DNA of 64,000 bases. Source: Acetatifactor sp. Lineage in GTDB: Bacteria; Bacillota; Clostridia; Lachnospirales; Lachnospiraceae. A program made the position numbers and the translations under genes. Positions 34,712 through 44,426 of the stretch are shown piece after piece. A model generated the notes under the pieces. It did no database searches. It had not been told where the DNA came from and was given only the letters and a program-made list of their open reading frames with translations. The stretch covers positions 1 through 64,000 of the forward strand of contig JAFLRM010000006.1 of NCBI GenBank assembly GCA_022511465.1, in the 5' to 3' direction. Position 1 is the stretch's first letter; every line of letters starts with the position of its first letter.

Positions 34712-36250
34712 TTGTACGAAGTGCGTCTGAAAAATATATTTCGAAATAGCTTTTTCAGTTTACTGTCTCAGTTTGTGCTGATCGTGATCGGTTTTTTCAG
34801 CCAGAGAGTCATGAATCTCATTATGGGTGAGGCACTGGTCGGGATGAACAGTGTGATTTCGAATATTGTTGCCATCCTTTCCGTATCGGAGTTGGGAATA
34901 GCTTCCGCTATTATCTTTCATCTGTACAAAGCATTGGCGGAGCGCAATGAGGAAGAGATAGCATCCCTGATGAATCTGTATCGCAAGGCATATTATATTT
35001 TTGGAACAACGATCAGTGTTGCGGGACTTTGCATCATGCCTTTTGTGCACTTGTTTTTGAAGGAGAACAGCTTTTCTCTCTCCTACATTCGACTGATCTA
35101 TTTTTTATGGCTGGCAAGAACGGTATTGTCCTACCTCCTCTCCTATAAACGCTCCATATTGATCGCTGATCAGAGAGAATACGTTGTCAGCATTGTAACA
35201 TTGTTGATCAACTTTTTAAATTATGGTTCCATCATTGTTATTTTATTGCTGTGGCAGAATTATCAGATCACACTTTTTTTGAATATTATTGTGGAATCTG
35301 CCCTAAATCTTTGGATCGCATGGTATGTGGACAGGCAATATCCTTTTTTAAAAAGATATCGGAGGAGGCCGCTGCATAAAGGCATGATGGCTACTATTTT
35401 TGGAGATATCAAAAATATTTTTGTCTCCAGGTTTTCGTCCAAAATGTTGGTGTCTACTGATAATCTGATCATTTCCAGCTTTATCAGTGTAGTTACGGTT
35501 GGGCTTTACGCCAATTACAGTCTTATCACGCAGTCGGTCACTAATATTATACTTGCCTTATCCAATGCGGTACAGCCAACGGTGGGTAATATGTTTACGG
35601 AGCACGACCAGAACAAAAACTATCATGTGCTCAGGCAGATGGGATTTGTTTTCTTTCTGTTGGCGGCATTCTGCTCGGCGAGCGTGATGTCGCTGATAAC
35701 AATATTTGTGACGGATTTTTGGCTGGCGGAGAGCTACGCTCTCAGTGTGAATATTGTCGCCTGCTGTACGCTGAATTGTTTTCTGTTTATCATGAATCTG
35801 CCAACAGCTATGGTGATGACGGTCAGTGGTATGTTTGACAAGGAGCGCAATATTTCTATCTTATATGCCACCGTAAATTTGGTGATCTCCTTGCTTCTGG
35901 TAAAGCCTTTTGGGGTGGTAGGGGTTTTGGTCGGAACATCCGCGTCCTATCTGGTACAGATTATTTTTAGGATATGGTTTTTCTTCTCCAACTATTTACA
36001 TAGGAGCAGTAGAAGGTATGTTGCGGATATGTTGCAGTATGGAGTTTTGGCAGTTCTGGAAGTGATAGGAACGTATTACGTGGTACAGATGGTATATTGT
36101 GAAGGAGGCCCGTTAAGGTTTGTTTTGGCAATGTTGGTCTGTGTGTGTTTACCAAACATCGTAAATACTTTGATCTTCTTTAGATCATGGCGCATGCGCA
36201 GCATTGTCCGTATGTTAAAAGATCTGGGACCCAGAAAAGAGATCGCATAA
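34712..36250 (+). CDS. Polysaccharide flippase (Wzx-like)
   Basis: A 512-residue protein with about 12-14 membrane helices in the MOP/Wzx arrangement, beginning [20 protein letters not shown] and then [20 protein letters not shown]. Such proteins turn lipid-linked sugar repeat units across the membrane. It is the first gene after a good promoter and is followed by genes for UDP-glucuronate and galacturonate supply and a glycosyltransferase. The start is ambiguous: TTG at 34712 (4 bp after AAAGGAAG) or GTG at 34721. Confidence 0.86.
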   Translation: MYEVRLKNIFRNSFFSLLSQFVLIVIGFFSQRVMNLIMGEALVGMNSVISNIVAILSVSELGIASAIIFHLYKALAERNEEEIASLMNLYRKAYYIFGTTISVAGLCIMPFVHLFLKENSFSLSYIRLIYFLWLARTVLSYLLSYKRSILIADQREYVVSIVTLLINFLNYGSIIVILLLWQNYQITLFLNIIVESALNLWIAWYVDRQYPFLKRYRRRPLHKGMMATIFGDIKNIFVSRFSSKMLVSTDNLIISSFISVVTVGLYANYSLITQSVTNIILALSNAVQPTVGNMFTEHDQNKNYHVLRQMGFVFFLLAAFCSASVMSLITIFVTDFWLAESYALSVNIVACCTLNCFLFIMNLPTAMVMTVSGMFDKERNISILYATVNLVISLLLVKPFGVVGVLVGTSASYLVQIIFRIWFFFSNYLHRSSRRYVADMLQYGVLAVLEVIGTYYVVQMVYCEGGPLRFVLAMLVCVCLPNIVNTLIFFRSWRMRSIVRMLKDLGPRKEIA

Positions 36251-36272
36251 AAGAAAGGAGAGGGAAATAAAC

Positions 36273-37508
36273 ATGATAATCGCAGTTGCTGGAACAGGAT
36301 ATGTAGGTCTTGCCAATTCTATTTTGCTTGCACAGCACAACAAGGTTTATGCGGTAGATATTGTTGCGGAGAAGGTTGACATGATCAACCAGAAAAAGTC
36401 TCCTATTGTGGACAAGGAGGTCGAAGAGTTTCTAAGCACAAGAGACTTGGATCTGACAGCGACCACCGACGGCGGGGAGGCATATCGCAATGCGGATATG
36501 GTCATCATTGCTACCCCTACAAACTACGACAGCAAGAAGAACTTGTTTGACACGTCGGCGGTGGAGGCCGTGATAGAGCAGGTTCTTGCAGTGAAACCCA
36601 ATGCGGTCATTGTCATTAAATCTACCATTCCGGTGGGTTACACGACATCTGTGCGGGAGAAATACAAACATGCAAATATTATGTTCAGTCCGGAATTTTT
36701 GCGGGAAGGCAGAGCGCTCTATGACAATCTTTATCCTTCCAGAATTATTGTTGGGACAGATTTGGAAGATAAGTTTCTCAAGGAACAGGCGGATCAATTT
36801 GCGGATCTGTTGAAGGAGGGAGCGATCAAGAAAGATATTCCCACCCTGATCATGAACGCCACAGAAGCGGAGGCGGTGAAGCTGTTCGCTAATACTTACC
36901 TGGCCCTGCGAGTAAGCTTTTTCAATGAGCTGGACACTTATGCGGAGATCAAAGGATTGGATACCAGACAGATCATTGAGGGAGTCTGCCTGGATCCGAG
37001 AGTAGGCGATCATTACAACAACCCTTCCTTTGGGTACGGCGGTTACTGTCTGCCCAAGGATACCAAGCAGCTCTTAGCTAATTATCAGGATGTGCCGGAA
37101 AATATTATTGAGGCGATCGTGGAGGCAAACAGGACGAGGAAGGAATTTATTGCGGATCGTGTGCTGAAGCTGGCCGGATACTATGATTACGAGGAAGGCA
37201 ATATCTACGACAGTTCAAAGGAAAAGCAGGTCACAATTGGTGTGTTCCGCTTAACCATGAAAGCGAACAGTGATAATTTCAGGCAGAGCAGCATTCAGGG
37301 AGTCATGAAGCGGATCAAGGCTAAAGGGGCTGTGGTGATCATTTATGAGCCAACTTTGGAGGATGGGATCACCTTTTTCGGCAGTCGCATTGTGAATGAT
37401 CTGGAGGAATTCAAAAAGTGCGATGCTATCATTGCCAACCGGTATGCCCAGGAACTGGATGACGTGAAAGAAAAAGTGTATACAAGGGATATTTTCAGAA
37501 GGGATTAA
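36273..37508 (+). CDS. ugd: UDP-glucose 6-dehydrogenase
   Basis: A 411-residue NAD-dependent enzyme that oxidises UDP-glucose to UDP-glucuronate. It starts with the dinucleotide-binding motif [20 protein letters not shown] and has [23 protein letters not shown], and the catalytic Cys in [12 protein letters not shown] (C259). The C-terminal UDP-binding domain ends with the usual [12 protein letters not shown] stretch. RBS AAAGGAGAGG. Between a flippase and an epimerase, it supplies uronic acid for a surface polymer. Confidence 0.95.
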   Translation: MIIAVAGTGYVGLANSILLAQHNKVYAVDIVAEKVDMINQKKSPIVDKEVEEFLSTRDLDLTATTDGGEAYRNADMVIIATPTNYDSKKNLFDTSAVEAVIEQVLAVKPNAVIVIKSTIPVGYTTSVREKYKHANIMFSPEFLREGRALYDNLYPSRIIVGTDLEDKFLKEQADQFADLLKEGAIKKDIPTLIMNATEAEAVKLFANTYLALRVSFFNELDTYAEIKGLDTRQIIEGVCLDPRVGDHYNNPSFGYGGYCLPKDTKQLLANYQDVPENIIEAIVEANRTRKEFIADRVLKLAGYYDYEEGNIYDSSKEKQVTIGVFRLTMKANSDNFRQSSIQGVMKRIKAKGAVVIIYEPTLEDGITFFGSRIVNDLEEFKKCDAIIANRYAQELDDVKEKVYTRDIFRRD

Positions 37509-37516
37509 AGGTTACT

Positions 37517-38563
37517 ATGGAATATGCAGAGAAAACGATCTTGATCACCGGTGCCGCCGGTTTTATTGGCTTTTATCTGGCAAAACGCATTTTGGAGGAG
37601 GATCCAACTGCAAAAGTAGTTGGCTATGACAGTGTAAACGATTACTATGATGTGAGGTTAAAGGAGGAGCGCCTGCGGATCTTGGAGGAGACGGCTGGGA
37701 AGCCGGATACGGGAAAGTTTGTCTTTATCAGGGGTAATCTGGCGGACAAGCAGCTTTTGGATTCTGTTTTTCTAGAGCACCATCCGAGGATCGTGGTGAA
37801 TCTTGCAGCGCAGGCCGGTGTGCGGTATTCCATCACCAATCCGGAGGCATATATCGAAGCAAATATTGTTGGTTTTTTCAATATTTTAGAGGCGTGCCGC
37901 CACTCTTATGCGAATTATCCGGGAGGAGTGAAGCATTTAATTTACGCCAGCTCTTCCAGCGTCTACGGAAGTAACAAGAAGGTGCCCTACTCCACGGAGG
38001 ACAAGGTGGATCATCCGGTGAGTCTGTACGCGGCCACCAAAAAGTCGGATGAGCTTCTGGCATACGCCTATGGGAAACTGTACAAGATCCCCATGACAGG
38101 ACTGAGGTTTTTTACCGTATATGGACCTCTTGGACGACCGGATATGGCATATTTTGGCTTTACTGATAAACTGGTAAAGGGTGAAAAGATTCAGATCTTT
38201 AACTATGGGGATATGTACCGTGACTTTACCTACATTGATGATATTATCGAGGGTGTGGTAAAAGTCATGGGAAAGATTCCGGAGGAGAATGAGGACGGGG
38301 TTCGCTATAAGGTTTACAATATTGGAAACAGCAGTCCGGAGAGCCTGCTTGGCTTTGTGGAAACTTTGGAGGCATGTCTGTTGGAAGAGGGGATCATTGA
38401 CAAGAAGGGCGAGCGAGAGCTTCTTCCCATGCAGCCCGGTGATGTGTATCAGACCTACGCGGATGTCAGTGAGCTGGAGCAGGATTTCGGCTTCCGCCCT
38501 CAGACAAGTCTGAAGGTCGGACTGGCGCGTTATGCAAAATGGTACAAGGAGTTTTATGGATAA
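37517..38563 (+). CDS. NAD-dependent epimerase, probable UDP-glucuronate 4-epimerase
   Basis: A 348-residue extended short-chain dehydrogenase. The Rossmann motif is ITGAAGFIGFYLAKRI, the substrate strand is YASSSSVYGSNKKVPYS, and the catalytic pair is in LYAATKKSDELLAYAYG (YxxxK intact). TVYGPLGRPDMAYFGFTDKL and RDFTYIDDI match the CapI/GAE group that turns UDP-glucuronate into UDP-galacturonate. It is 8 bp after ugd, which makes its substrate. The next gene starts inside its last codons. Confidence 0.9.
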   Translation: MEYAEKTILITGAAGFIGFYLAKRILEEDPTAKVVGYDSVNDYYDVRLKEERLRILEETAGKPDTGKFVFIRGNLADKQLLDSVFLEHHPRIVVNLAAQAGVRYSITNPEAYIEANIVGFFNILEACRHSYANYPGGVKHLIYASSSSVYGSNKKVPYSTEDKVDHPVSLYAATKKSDELLAYAYGKLYKIPMTGLRFFTVYGPLGRPDMAYFGFTDKLVKGEKIQIFNYGDMYRDFTYIDDIIEGVVKVMGKIPEENEDGVRYKVYNIGNSSPESLLGFVETLEACLLEEGIIDKKGERELLPMQPGDVYQTYADVSELEQDFGFRPQTSLKVGLARYAKWYKEFYG

Positions 38564-39641
38564 GATTTGCTTTTTCTCGGGAGATATCACAAGAAATGGT
38601 GGGACGGAGAGAGTTTCTGCCATAATTGCCAATGCTCTGGCAAGACAGGGGAATTATCAGATTTTGTTTCTGAGTCTTGTGGAGCAGGCGAGAGAGCCTT
38701 TTTTTTCGCTGGAAGATGGGATAGAGCGCCATGTGCTGGGAGATAGGTGGATCAGTCCCGGCCCTGGGTATCTCAGAGTGATCCCGCGCCTCAGACGCTT
38801 TTTAAAGCAGAATGATATCAATGTGATCATTGATATTGACATCGTGTTGGATATCCTCTCCATACCGGCGGCGAAGGGACTTCCTACCAGGATCATCTCC
38901 TGGGAGCATTTTAACTACAAATATGAGATGACATCGCTGTATCGACGTTATATTTTAAGATACTGTGTGAAGCGTACGGACTATTTCGTTACACTGACAG
39001 AAGTTGACATGAGAGCATATATGGAAAAGCTGGGTAGAAGAGAAGCAATCTCTTTCATCTATAATCCTGTTCCGGAATTTACATGTGCGGAAGATGTGGA
39101 AAAAGAAAAGTGGCTGATCTCCGTTGGGCATTTGGTTTCTGTAAAAGGGATCGATCATCTTGCGGAGGTGGCAGCGCTGGTGCTAAAAAGACATCCTGAC
39201 TGGAAATGGATGGTGGTCGGAGACGGGGAAGAGCGGGAATTTCTGGAAAAGTTTATTGAGCGAAATCAATTGGAAGATCAGCTGATCTTGACGGGCAGTG
39301 TAAAGGATGTAAGTTCTTACCTGAGAAAGTCGCAGATTTATGTTATGACTTCCCGCTCAGAGGGGCTGCCCATGTGTCTTCTGGAGGCAAAGATGTTTCG
39401 TCTGCCCAGTGTCAGTTTTGATATTTACACCGGTCCCAATGAGATCATTGAGGATAGCGTCAACGGTTATCTGGTTGATGCTTTTGACTGCAAAGCTATG
39501 GCACAGAAACTGGAAAGACTTATGGAAAATGATGTCCTGCGAAAGCAGTTTTCCGAGCATGCTCAGGATAATCTGGAAAATTTTCAACTGAAGAGCATTC
39601 TAAATAAATGGAACATGGTATTGGACAAAGTGCTTCACTAA
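38556..39641 (+). CDS. GT4 family glycosyltransferase
   Basis: A 361-residue GT-B enzyme starting at the ATG at 38556, which overlaps the epimerase stop by 8 bp and has AAGGAG 4 bp upstream. It has ICFFSGDITRNGGTERVSAI at the start, VGHLVSVKGIDHLAE in the donor half, and the EX7E motif EGLPMCLLE after VMTSRS. It is the last gene of the flippase-ugd-epimerase operon and meets the next gene tail to tail with a 10-bp gap. Confidence 0.9.
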   Translation: MDKICFFSGDITRNGGTERVSAIIANALARQGNYQILFLSLVEQAREPFFSLEDGIERHVLGDRWISPGPGYLRVIPRLRRFLKQNDINVIIDIDIVLDILSIPAAKGLPTRIISWEHFNYKYEMTSLYRRYILRYCVKRTDYFVTLTEVDMRAYMEKLGRREAISFIYNPVPEFTCAEDVEKEKWLISVGHLVSVKGIDHLAEVAALVLKRHPDWKWMVVGDGEEREFLEKFIERNQLEDQLILTGSVKDVSSYLRKSQIYVMTSRSEGLPMCLLEAKMFRLPSVSFDIYTGPNEIIEDSVNGYLVDAFDCKAMAQKLERLMENDVLRKQFSEHAQDNLENFQLKSILNKWNMVLDKVLH

Positions 39642-39651
39642 TGCAGAAATA

Positions 39652-40578
39652 TCATTTGCTGAAACTGTTCTTCCAGTGTTCAAAATCATAGTGTGCGAGA
39701 GTTTCCTCGCTGTAAGGAATGAATGGTTTTTCCAAAAAGGAGCGGATATCCTCAGGGGAAATGTCCGCAAGCTGTTTTGGCAAAAGATAGATATTGTTTT
39801 CATGGTAAAAATCATAGTGGACGATATCTTCGTTGTTGGTGATCAACTTTTTGGAAAAATAGATGGATTCCAATACCCGCATGGTAAGTGCGAGCTGTCC
39901 TTCCTGATTGATGTCAAGGAGGACGCCAGAGCGCTCTATTTCCTTACAGTATTCCGAATATTGCAAAAAAGATGTGGTAAGCACATCTGACAGGGATGCG
40001 CGATATGCAGTATTTTTTGAATGAGTGAGAATACGGATGTCACAGGTAAGTCCACTTTTTTCAAGCAGTTTTTTTAACTCCTGAATAAACGGGGCGCGGC
40101 CCTTGTCCACCCCCAGAAAAAACAGACGATCTCTGTGCGCTAGTGAATAGGGGCGATAGTAGTCGCGTGTATAAAAAATGTGATTATATTTAAAGTGAAA
40201 TTTTTCACAACATCCCTTATCCGTGGAATAAATAGCAGTTTTGTCTGTGAATAATTTGTGGTTTTTCTGCCTTTTGGTGATGATGTTCCAAAAAAACAGA
40301 TAGACTTTACAGGATGGATTGACCTTTTTGATGTAGGTCTCCATGCCTTTTTGATAGCCGTAGTCAAAGATGATAACCTGCCTTGCGGTAGTAAGATGCT
40401 TCTTCCAATCTCCCCAGAACAGGGAACAGCAAGGGAGATTTAAAATGTACAACACTTTGTAGATCAGATAGCGAAAGCTTCTCTCAGGAATCCCAAAAGG
40501 GGAGAATACGATACCTTTGAAATGGGGGAAAAAATAAAGCTCCGGTTTTTGGAAAATGATTATAGTATCTTCTGACAT
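39652..40578 (-). CDS. Glycosyltransferase-like (GT-B fold) protein
   Basis: A 308-residue protein with the feel of GT-B enzymes that add sugars to surface polymers. The donor half has LDINQEGQLALTMRVLESIY and FSKKLITNNEDIVHYDFY, which resembles the nucleotide-binding end of such enzymes. It has no DxD motif and no membrane helix. A similar protein lies at 45797-46792 (both carry a QxGQxxxTxRxxEAxxxxKKLxTxN-like stretch). ATG after GGAGG. It is a single gene on the minus strand with its own promoter near 40632. Confidence 0.68.
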   Translation of the reverse strand: MSEDTIIIFQKPELYFFPHFKGIVFSPFGIPERSFRYLIYKVLYILNLPCCSLFWGDWKKHLTTARQVIIFDYGYQKGMETYIKKVNPSCKVYLFFWNIITKRQKNHKLFTDKTAIYSTDKGCCEKFHFKYNHIFYTRDYYRPYSLAHRDRLFFLGVDKGRAPFIQELKKLLEKSGLTCDIRILTHSKNTAYRASLSDVLTTSFLQYSEYCKEIERSGVLLDINQEGQLALTMRVLESIYFSKKLITNNEDIVHYDFYHENNIYLLPKQLADISPEDIRSFLEKPFIPYSEETLAHYDFEHWKNSFSK

Positions 40579-40613
40579 ATGGTGTCCTCCATGAAGGGAT
40601 AAATTAATTGTAG

Positions 40614-40645
40614 GACTTTTCTAATAAATATATTATAGAAAAGTC
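40614..40645. repeat. Inverted repeat over the -10 of the minus-strand gene
   Basis: GACTTTTCTA (40614-40623) and its perfect complement TAGAAAAGTC (40636-40645), 12 bp apart. On the minus strand TATAAT (40637-40632) lies in the right arm. It may be an operator or a hairpin in the leader. Confidence 0.5.
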
Positions 40646-40701
40646 AGGCAAAAAGCAATATCAATGCAACATGATAACGAAGAGGAGAAAGTGATACGAT
40701 T

Positions 40702-41772
40702 ATGGAAAAGGCAGCCGTCAGTGTGATCATTCCGGTCTATAAGACGGAAAGTTATCTGAAGGAATGTATGGATAGTGTGCTTAAACAAGACTATCCCCGT
40801 GTGGAGATTGTTTTGGTGGAGGATGGTTCCCCGGACAACTGTCCCGCAATGTGCGACCGGTACGCGGAGCAGTACAAGAATGTGAGTGTGGTTCACCAGG
40901 CGAACTGCGGTCTGGGGCTCTCAAGAAATTCCGGAATGGCAGCCTCCTCGGGCAAATATATTTTCTTTTTGGATTCTGACGATTGTCTGGACGGGGTCGA
41001 TACCCTCACCAGACTGGTGAGACGAGCGGAGGAGAAAAAGGCAGATATTGTCGTAGGCGGCTTTCGGCGCTTCAACTCAGAAATGGTCAGTGAGATCAAT
41101 GCACATCATCTGCATGAGGGTGATTACACACGGACGGCAGATTTTCGTTTCAAGGGTTTCTACATGTATGGTCATCTGGCCTACAATTGGGGAAAGCTAT
41201 ACCGCAGGAGTTTTTTGGAGGGGCATGATCTAAAATGCCGCGCCTATCCATTTACGCAGGATAAAGCTCACAATATGGCGTGCTGTGCCTATGATCCGGT
41301 ATATGCGTTTGTGGATGAGAGTGTATATCTGTACCGTGTCAATGAAGGATCAGTGACCTTTCGTTACAAAGAAAACCTTATGCCGGTGTGGCTTTCTATC
41401 GCTTCTGATTTTCAGGATTTTTTAAGGGAGCGTGAAATTAAAAATGCCTATGGAGACCTATTGGCATTTCACGTTTTTTTTGGAAGTTTTTTTCTGGTAA
41501 AGCAGGAGTTGCAGTTTAAGAAACATGGCATATTGGATGCGACAAGAGTGCTGAAAAAGTATGGAAAAGATCCCTTTGTGAAAAAGGCAATGAAAGAGCT
41601 TGCGTGGGGGAAATACATAAATGAAATTAGTGTGTTTTCCTGGAATGTGCTGATCCGCGTTGCAGCGCTTACTTTTGCACTCCATTTTTACTGGCCGTTC
41701 GCATTTGGAATTGCAATACTCAGGAAACTGCGGGTAGATGAGCAGATTACCCGGTCAAGGTATAAAAAATAG
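40702..41772 (+). CDS. GT2 family glycosyltransferase
   Basis: A 356-residue GT-A enzyme. It has VSVIIPVYKTESYLKECMDS, LVEDGSPDNCPAMCDRYAEQ, GLGLSRNSGM and the donor-metal site FLDSDDCLD. The later part contains WGKLYRRSFLEG and a short hydrophobic C-terminal region. RBS AGAGGAG. It is followed 16 bp later by a second GT2 gene; the two form a small operon convergent to nothing and divergent from the gene at 39652. Confidence 0.9.
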   Translation: MEKAAVSVIIPVYKTESYLKECMDSVLKQDYPRVEIVLVEDGSPDNCPAMCDRYAEQYKNVSVVHQANCGLGLSRNSGMAASSGKYIFFLDSDDCLDGVDTLTRLVRRAEEKKADIVVGGFRRFNSEMVSEINAHHLHEGDYTRTADFRFKGFYMYGHLAYNWGKLYRRSFLEGHDLKCRAYPFTQDKAHNMACCAYDPVYAFVDESVYLYRVNEGSVTFRYKENLMPVWLSIASDFQDFLREREIKNAYGDLLAFHVFFGSFFLVKQELQFKKHGILDATRVLKKYGKDPFVKKAMKELAWGKYINEISVFSWNVLIRVAALTFALHFYWPFAFGIAILRKLRVDEQITRSRYKK

Positions 41773-41788
41773 AGGAGGACACGACAAT

Positions 41789-42712
41789 ATGAGCGAAAAA
41801 ATTAGTATCATCATTCCGGTATATAAAGTGGAGCAGTATCTGCCGGAGTGTATTGAGAGCATTATAAATCAAACCTATCACGATTTGGAGATTATCCTTG
41901 TAGATGACGGATCGCCGGATAAATGTGGTGAAATCTGCGATCAATATGCAAGGCAGGATGAGCGCATTCATGTGATCCACAAAGAAAACGGAGGAGTGGC
42001 ACGGGCGCGCAATGATGGTATTGAGTATGCCAGTGGAGACTACATAAGTTTTATTGACAGCGACGACTGGATCGCAGAGAACGCCTATGAGCTTTTGCAT
42101 CAGGGGTTAAAACAGTATGATGCAGACTGTGCGGTAGGAAAGTGTGTTACGGTAATCGATGAAAACGGTGTTTTGACACCGAAGAAAAATGCGGAATCTT
42201 CTGTGAGGTGTGAGACAGCTTCCGAAGCCATGAAGCATGTTTTATTGAGCGGTTCAGCGGTGTGGAATCGTCTGTTTAAGCGTGAAGTATTTAAACAGAT
42301 CCGGTTTCCCATAGGACGTGTAAACGATGACGAGGTGGTTGCCCTTCACGCTTACGCGGAGTGTAAAAAAATTGTCTTTTTAGATCAGGATACTTATTAT
42401 TACCGCATTCGACAGAACAGTATCACAACATCAAAATTCTCTCTTCGAAATGTGGACTGCTATTACAACAGTGTTGACAATCTGGAGTTTGTTCGGCAAA
42501 GGCAGCCGGAGCTGGTGGAATGTGCGGAATATAAGTGCATCAAGGCAATGCTGTACTGTTATGTGAATCTGAGAAAATTAAAGGGAGATCCGGAGGCAAA
42601 GAAGATCCGACACAAGATACATGAGGAGATTCGGCAGAAGAAATCGGCAGCATATGCGAACCAATATGTATCTCTGGCAATGAAGGTTTTGATGTTTGTT
42701 TGCGCAATTTGA
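41789..42712 (+). CDS. GT2 family glycosyltransferase
   Basis: A 307-residue GT-A enzyme with ISIIIPVYKVEQYLPECIES, LVDDGSPDKCGEICDQYA, GGVARARNDGIEYASG and FIDSDDWIA. The N-terminal ~100 residues closely resemble the preceding gene, suggesting an old duplication. The ATG at 41789 lies ~10 bp after AGAGGAGG; the frame start at 41738 is inside the preceding gene and has no site. Donor unknown. Confidence 0.9.
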   Translation: MSEKISIIIPVYKVEQYLPECIESIINQTYHDLEIILVDDGSPDKCGEICDQYARQDERIHVIHKENGGVARARNDGIEYASGDYISFIDSDDWIAENAYELLHQGLKQYDADCAVGKCVTVIDENGVLTPKKNAESSVRCETASEAMKHVLLSGSAVWNRLFKREVFKQIRFPIGRVNDDEVVALHAYAECKKIVFLDQDTYYYRIRQNSITTSKFSLRNVDCYYNSVDNLEFVRQRQPELVECAEYKCIKAMLYCYVNLRKLKGDPEAKKIRHKIHEEIRQKKSAAYANQYVSLAMKVLMFVCAI

Positions 42713-42759
42713 AATTTGGCAAACATAACATGGCGCATTTCTGAGATTTAGTTGGTCAC

Positions 42760-42791
42760 TTGACATTTTCATCGAGTTAGTTTATACTAAC
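42760..42791 (+). promoter_or_regulatory. Strong promoter overlapped by a DtxR-box-like operator
   Basis: TTGACA (42760-42765), 17-bp spacer, TATACT (42783-42788). GTTAGT-TTAT-ACTAAC (42776-42791) overlaps the -10. Its arms recall DtxR/MntR/IdeR-type boxes (TTAG...CTAA), so metal-dependent repression of the following gene is likely. Confidence 0.65.
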
Positions 42792-42840
42792 CAATAGAAA
42801 AAGCTGTCATAAACAGCATCTCATTCAAGGGAGGCGCAAT

Positions 42841-42984
42841 GTGGGAACCTTATTTGTATTAGTAATCTTGGTCGTGATAGTGGCTCTGATCATCCGGAGC
42901 ATGATCCTTGATAAAAAGAAAGGCAAGTCCCTGCAGTGCGGCGGGAACTGCAGCAGCTGCGGACATTGCCATTTTCATTCTTAA
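42841..42984 (+). CDS. FeoB-associated Cys-rich membrane protein
   Basis: A 47-residue peptide starting at GTG 42841, 6 bp after GGGAGG. It has one membrane helix (TLFVLVILVVIVALIIRSMI), a basic stop (DKKKGK) and a Cys/His tail, LQCGGNCSSCGHCHFHS. This is the layout of the small proteins that accompany the ferrous iron transporter FeoB. No feoA or feoB is in the window. The promoter in front carries a metal-regulator-type palindrome. Its stop codon overlaps the trkH stop on the other strand (TTAA). Confidence 0.8.
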   Translation: MGTLFVLVILVVIVALIIRSMILDKKKGKSLQCGGNCSSCGHCHFHS

Positions 42985-44426
42985 TATTTTTTCCAACAGG
43001 ACGGCATCAGGAGGATCAACATCGGAAACAGCTCCAGTCGTCCGGCCAGCATGTCAAAGATCAGCACACATTTGGAGAACGGGCTGAAGATGGCAAAGTT
43101 CTGTGTAGGACCTACCATTTCCAGGCCGGGACCGATGTTGTTCAGCGTCGCAAGTACCGCCGTGAAATTGGTGGTAAAGTCAAAATTGTCAATCCCAATG
43201 ACCAGAACGGAAGCCAGCATAATAATAAAGTACACTGCGATGAATACGTTGGTAGAGCGAAGTGTCTCATCAGAGAGAGTATGGCCATCCAGACGAATTT
43301 TCTTGATCATACGAGGATGGATCATTACGGACAGCTCTCTGCGGATGTTTTTTATCAGAATTATGATGCGGGATACTTTGATGCCGCCACCGGTGCTTCC
43401 CGCGCAGGCACCCATGAACATCAACAGTACCAAGATCGTCTTGGAGAGCTGGGGCCAAGTGTCAAAGTCTGTGGAAGAGAAGCCGGTGGTGGTGATGATG
43501 GAGCCCACCTGAAAGGAGGCATGCCGCACGGTCTCCGACAGTGACGGATACATCTTGTGGATATTCCACGTGATGATGCCCACACTTCCCAAGATGATAA
43601 ACAGATACCAGCGTACCTCCTCTATGGAGATGGCATCCTTGAACTGTCTGCGCAGCAGACAGAAGTAAGCAGTGTAGTTGATCCCGCTCAGGATCATAAA
43701 CAATGTGATCATGTTCTGCACCAAGGGGCTGAAACTGCCAACACTGTCGTTATAAGTGCCGAAACCGCCGGTGCCTACCGTGCCGAAGATCGTGGTCAGT
43801 GAGTCAAATAAACTCAAACCACAGAGACAATATACGATTGCTCCTATTATTGTGAGACCGATGTAAATCTCATACAGGATCTTGGCTGTGTCCTTCACTC
43901 TGGGAACCAGCTTGCCGACGGAAGGACCGGGGCTTTCCGCGCGCATCAGGTTCATGGTAGTGCCGCCGCCCATCAGGGGAAGGATCGCCATGATAAATAC
44001 AAACACGCCCATGCCGCCGATCCAGTGGGTGAAGCTGCGCCAGAAGAGGCTGGCATGGCTCAGGGCTTCCACATCGGACAGGATACTGGCTCCGGTGGTG
44101 GTAAAGCCGGAGGAGGTTTCAAAGAGCGCGTCGATAAAGCCCGGAATCTCCCCGGTAAAGAGAAAAGGGAAAGCACCGAAGATACTCATGACCAGCCAGC
44201 TGAGTGCCACGGAGGCGAAGCCCTCTCTGGTGTAGAGATCCGTCTGCTTGGGGCGTTTCCCTTTTAAGAAAAAGCCGAAGATCAGGCACAGCAGAGCAGT
44301 TCCCAGAAAGGCGAGCGTGGCCCGTGGCTCTCCGTAGATGGCGCCGACCGCCGCAGGCAGCAGAAGGAATGCCGCCTCAAATTCCAACACCCATCCCACA
44401 ATAAAACGCACAATCGCAAAATTCAT
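42981..44426 (-). CDS. trkH: Potassium uptake protein TrkH
   Basis: A 481-residue K+ channel subunit with four pore-loop repeats typical of TrkH/KtrB, for instance TSSGFTTTGASIL in the first, FGTVGTGGFGTYNDS in the second, VGSIITTTGFSSTDFD in the third and LATLNNIGPGLEMVG in the fourth. About ten membrane helices are visible. It works with the NAD-binding TrkA protein, whose gene overlaps by 4 bp upstream. GGAGGACGAGAG precedes the ATG. Confidence 0.95.
   Translation of the reverse strand: MNFAIVRFIVGWVLEFEAAFLLLPAAVGAIYGEPRATLAFLGTALLCLIFGFFLKGKRPKQTDLYTREGFASVALSWLVMSIFGAFPFLFTGEIPGFIDALFETSSGFTTTGASILSDVEALSHASLFWRSFTHWIGGMGVFVFIMAILPLMGGGTTMNLMRAESPGPSVGKLVPRVKDTAKILYEIYIGLTIIGAIVYCLCGLSLFDSLTTIFGTVGTGGFGTYNDSVGSFSPLVQNMITLFMILSGINYTAYFCLLRRQFKDAISIEEVRWYLFIILGSVGIITWNIHKMYPSLSETVRHASFQVGSIITTTGFSSTDFDTWPQLSKTILVLLMFMGACAGSTGGGIKVSRIIILIKNIRRELSVMIHPRMIKKIRLDGHTLSDETLRSTNVFIAVYFIIMLASVLVIGIDNFDFTTNFTAVLATLNNIGPGLEMVGPTQNFAIFSPFSKCVLIFDMLAGRLELFPMLILLMPSCWKKY

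Noticed and set aside
42936..43544. A 202-residue plus-strand open frame
   Set aside because: It is antisense to trkH and has no family likeness.
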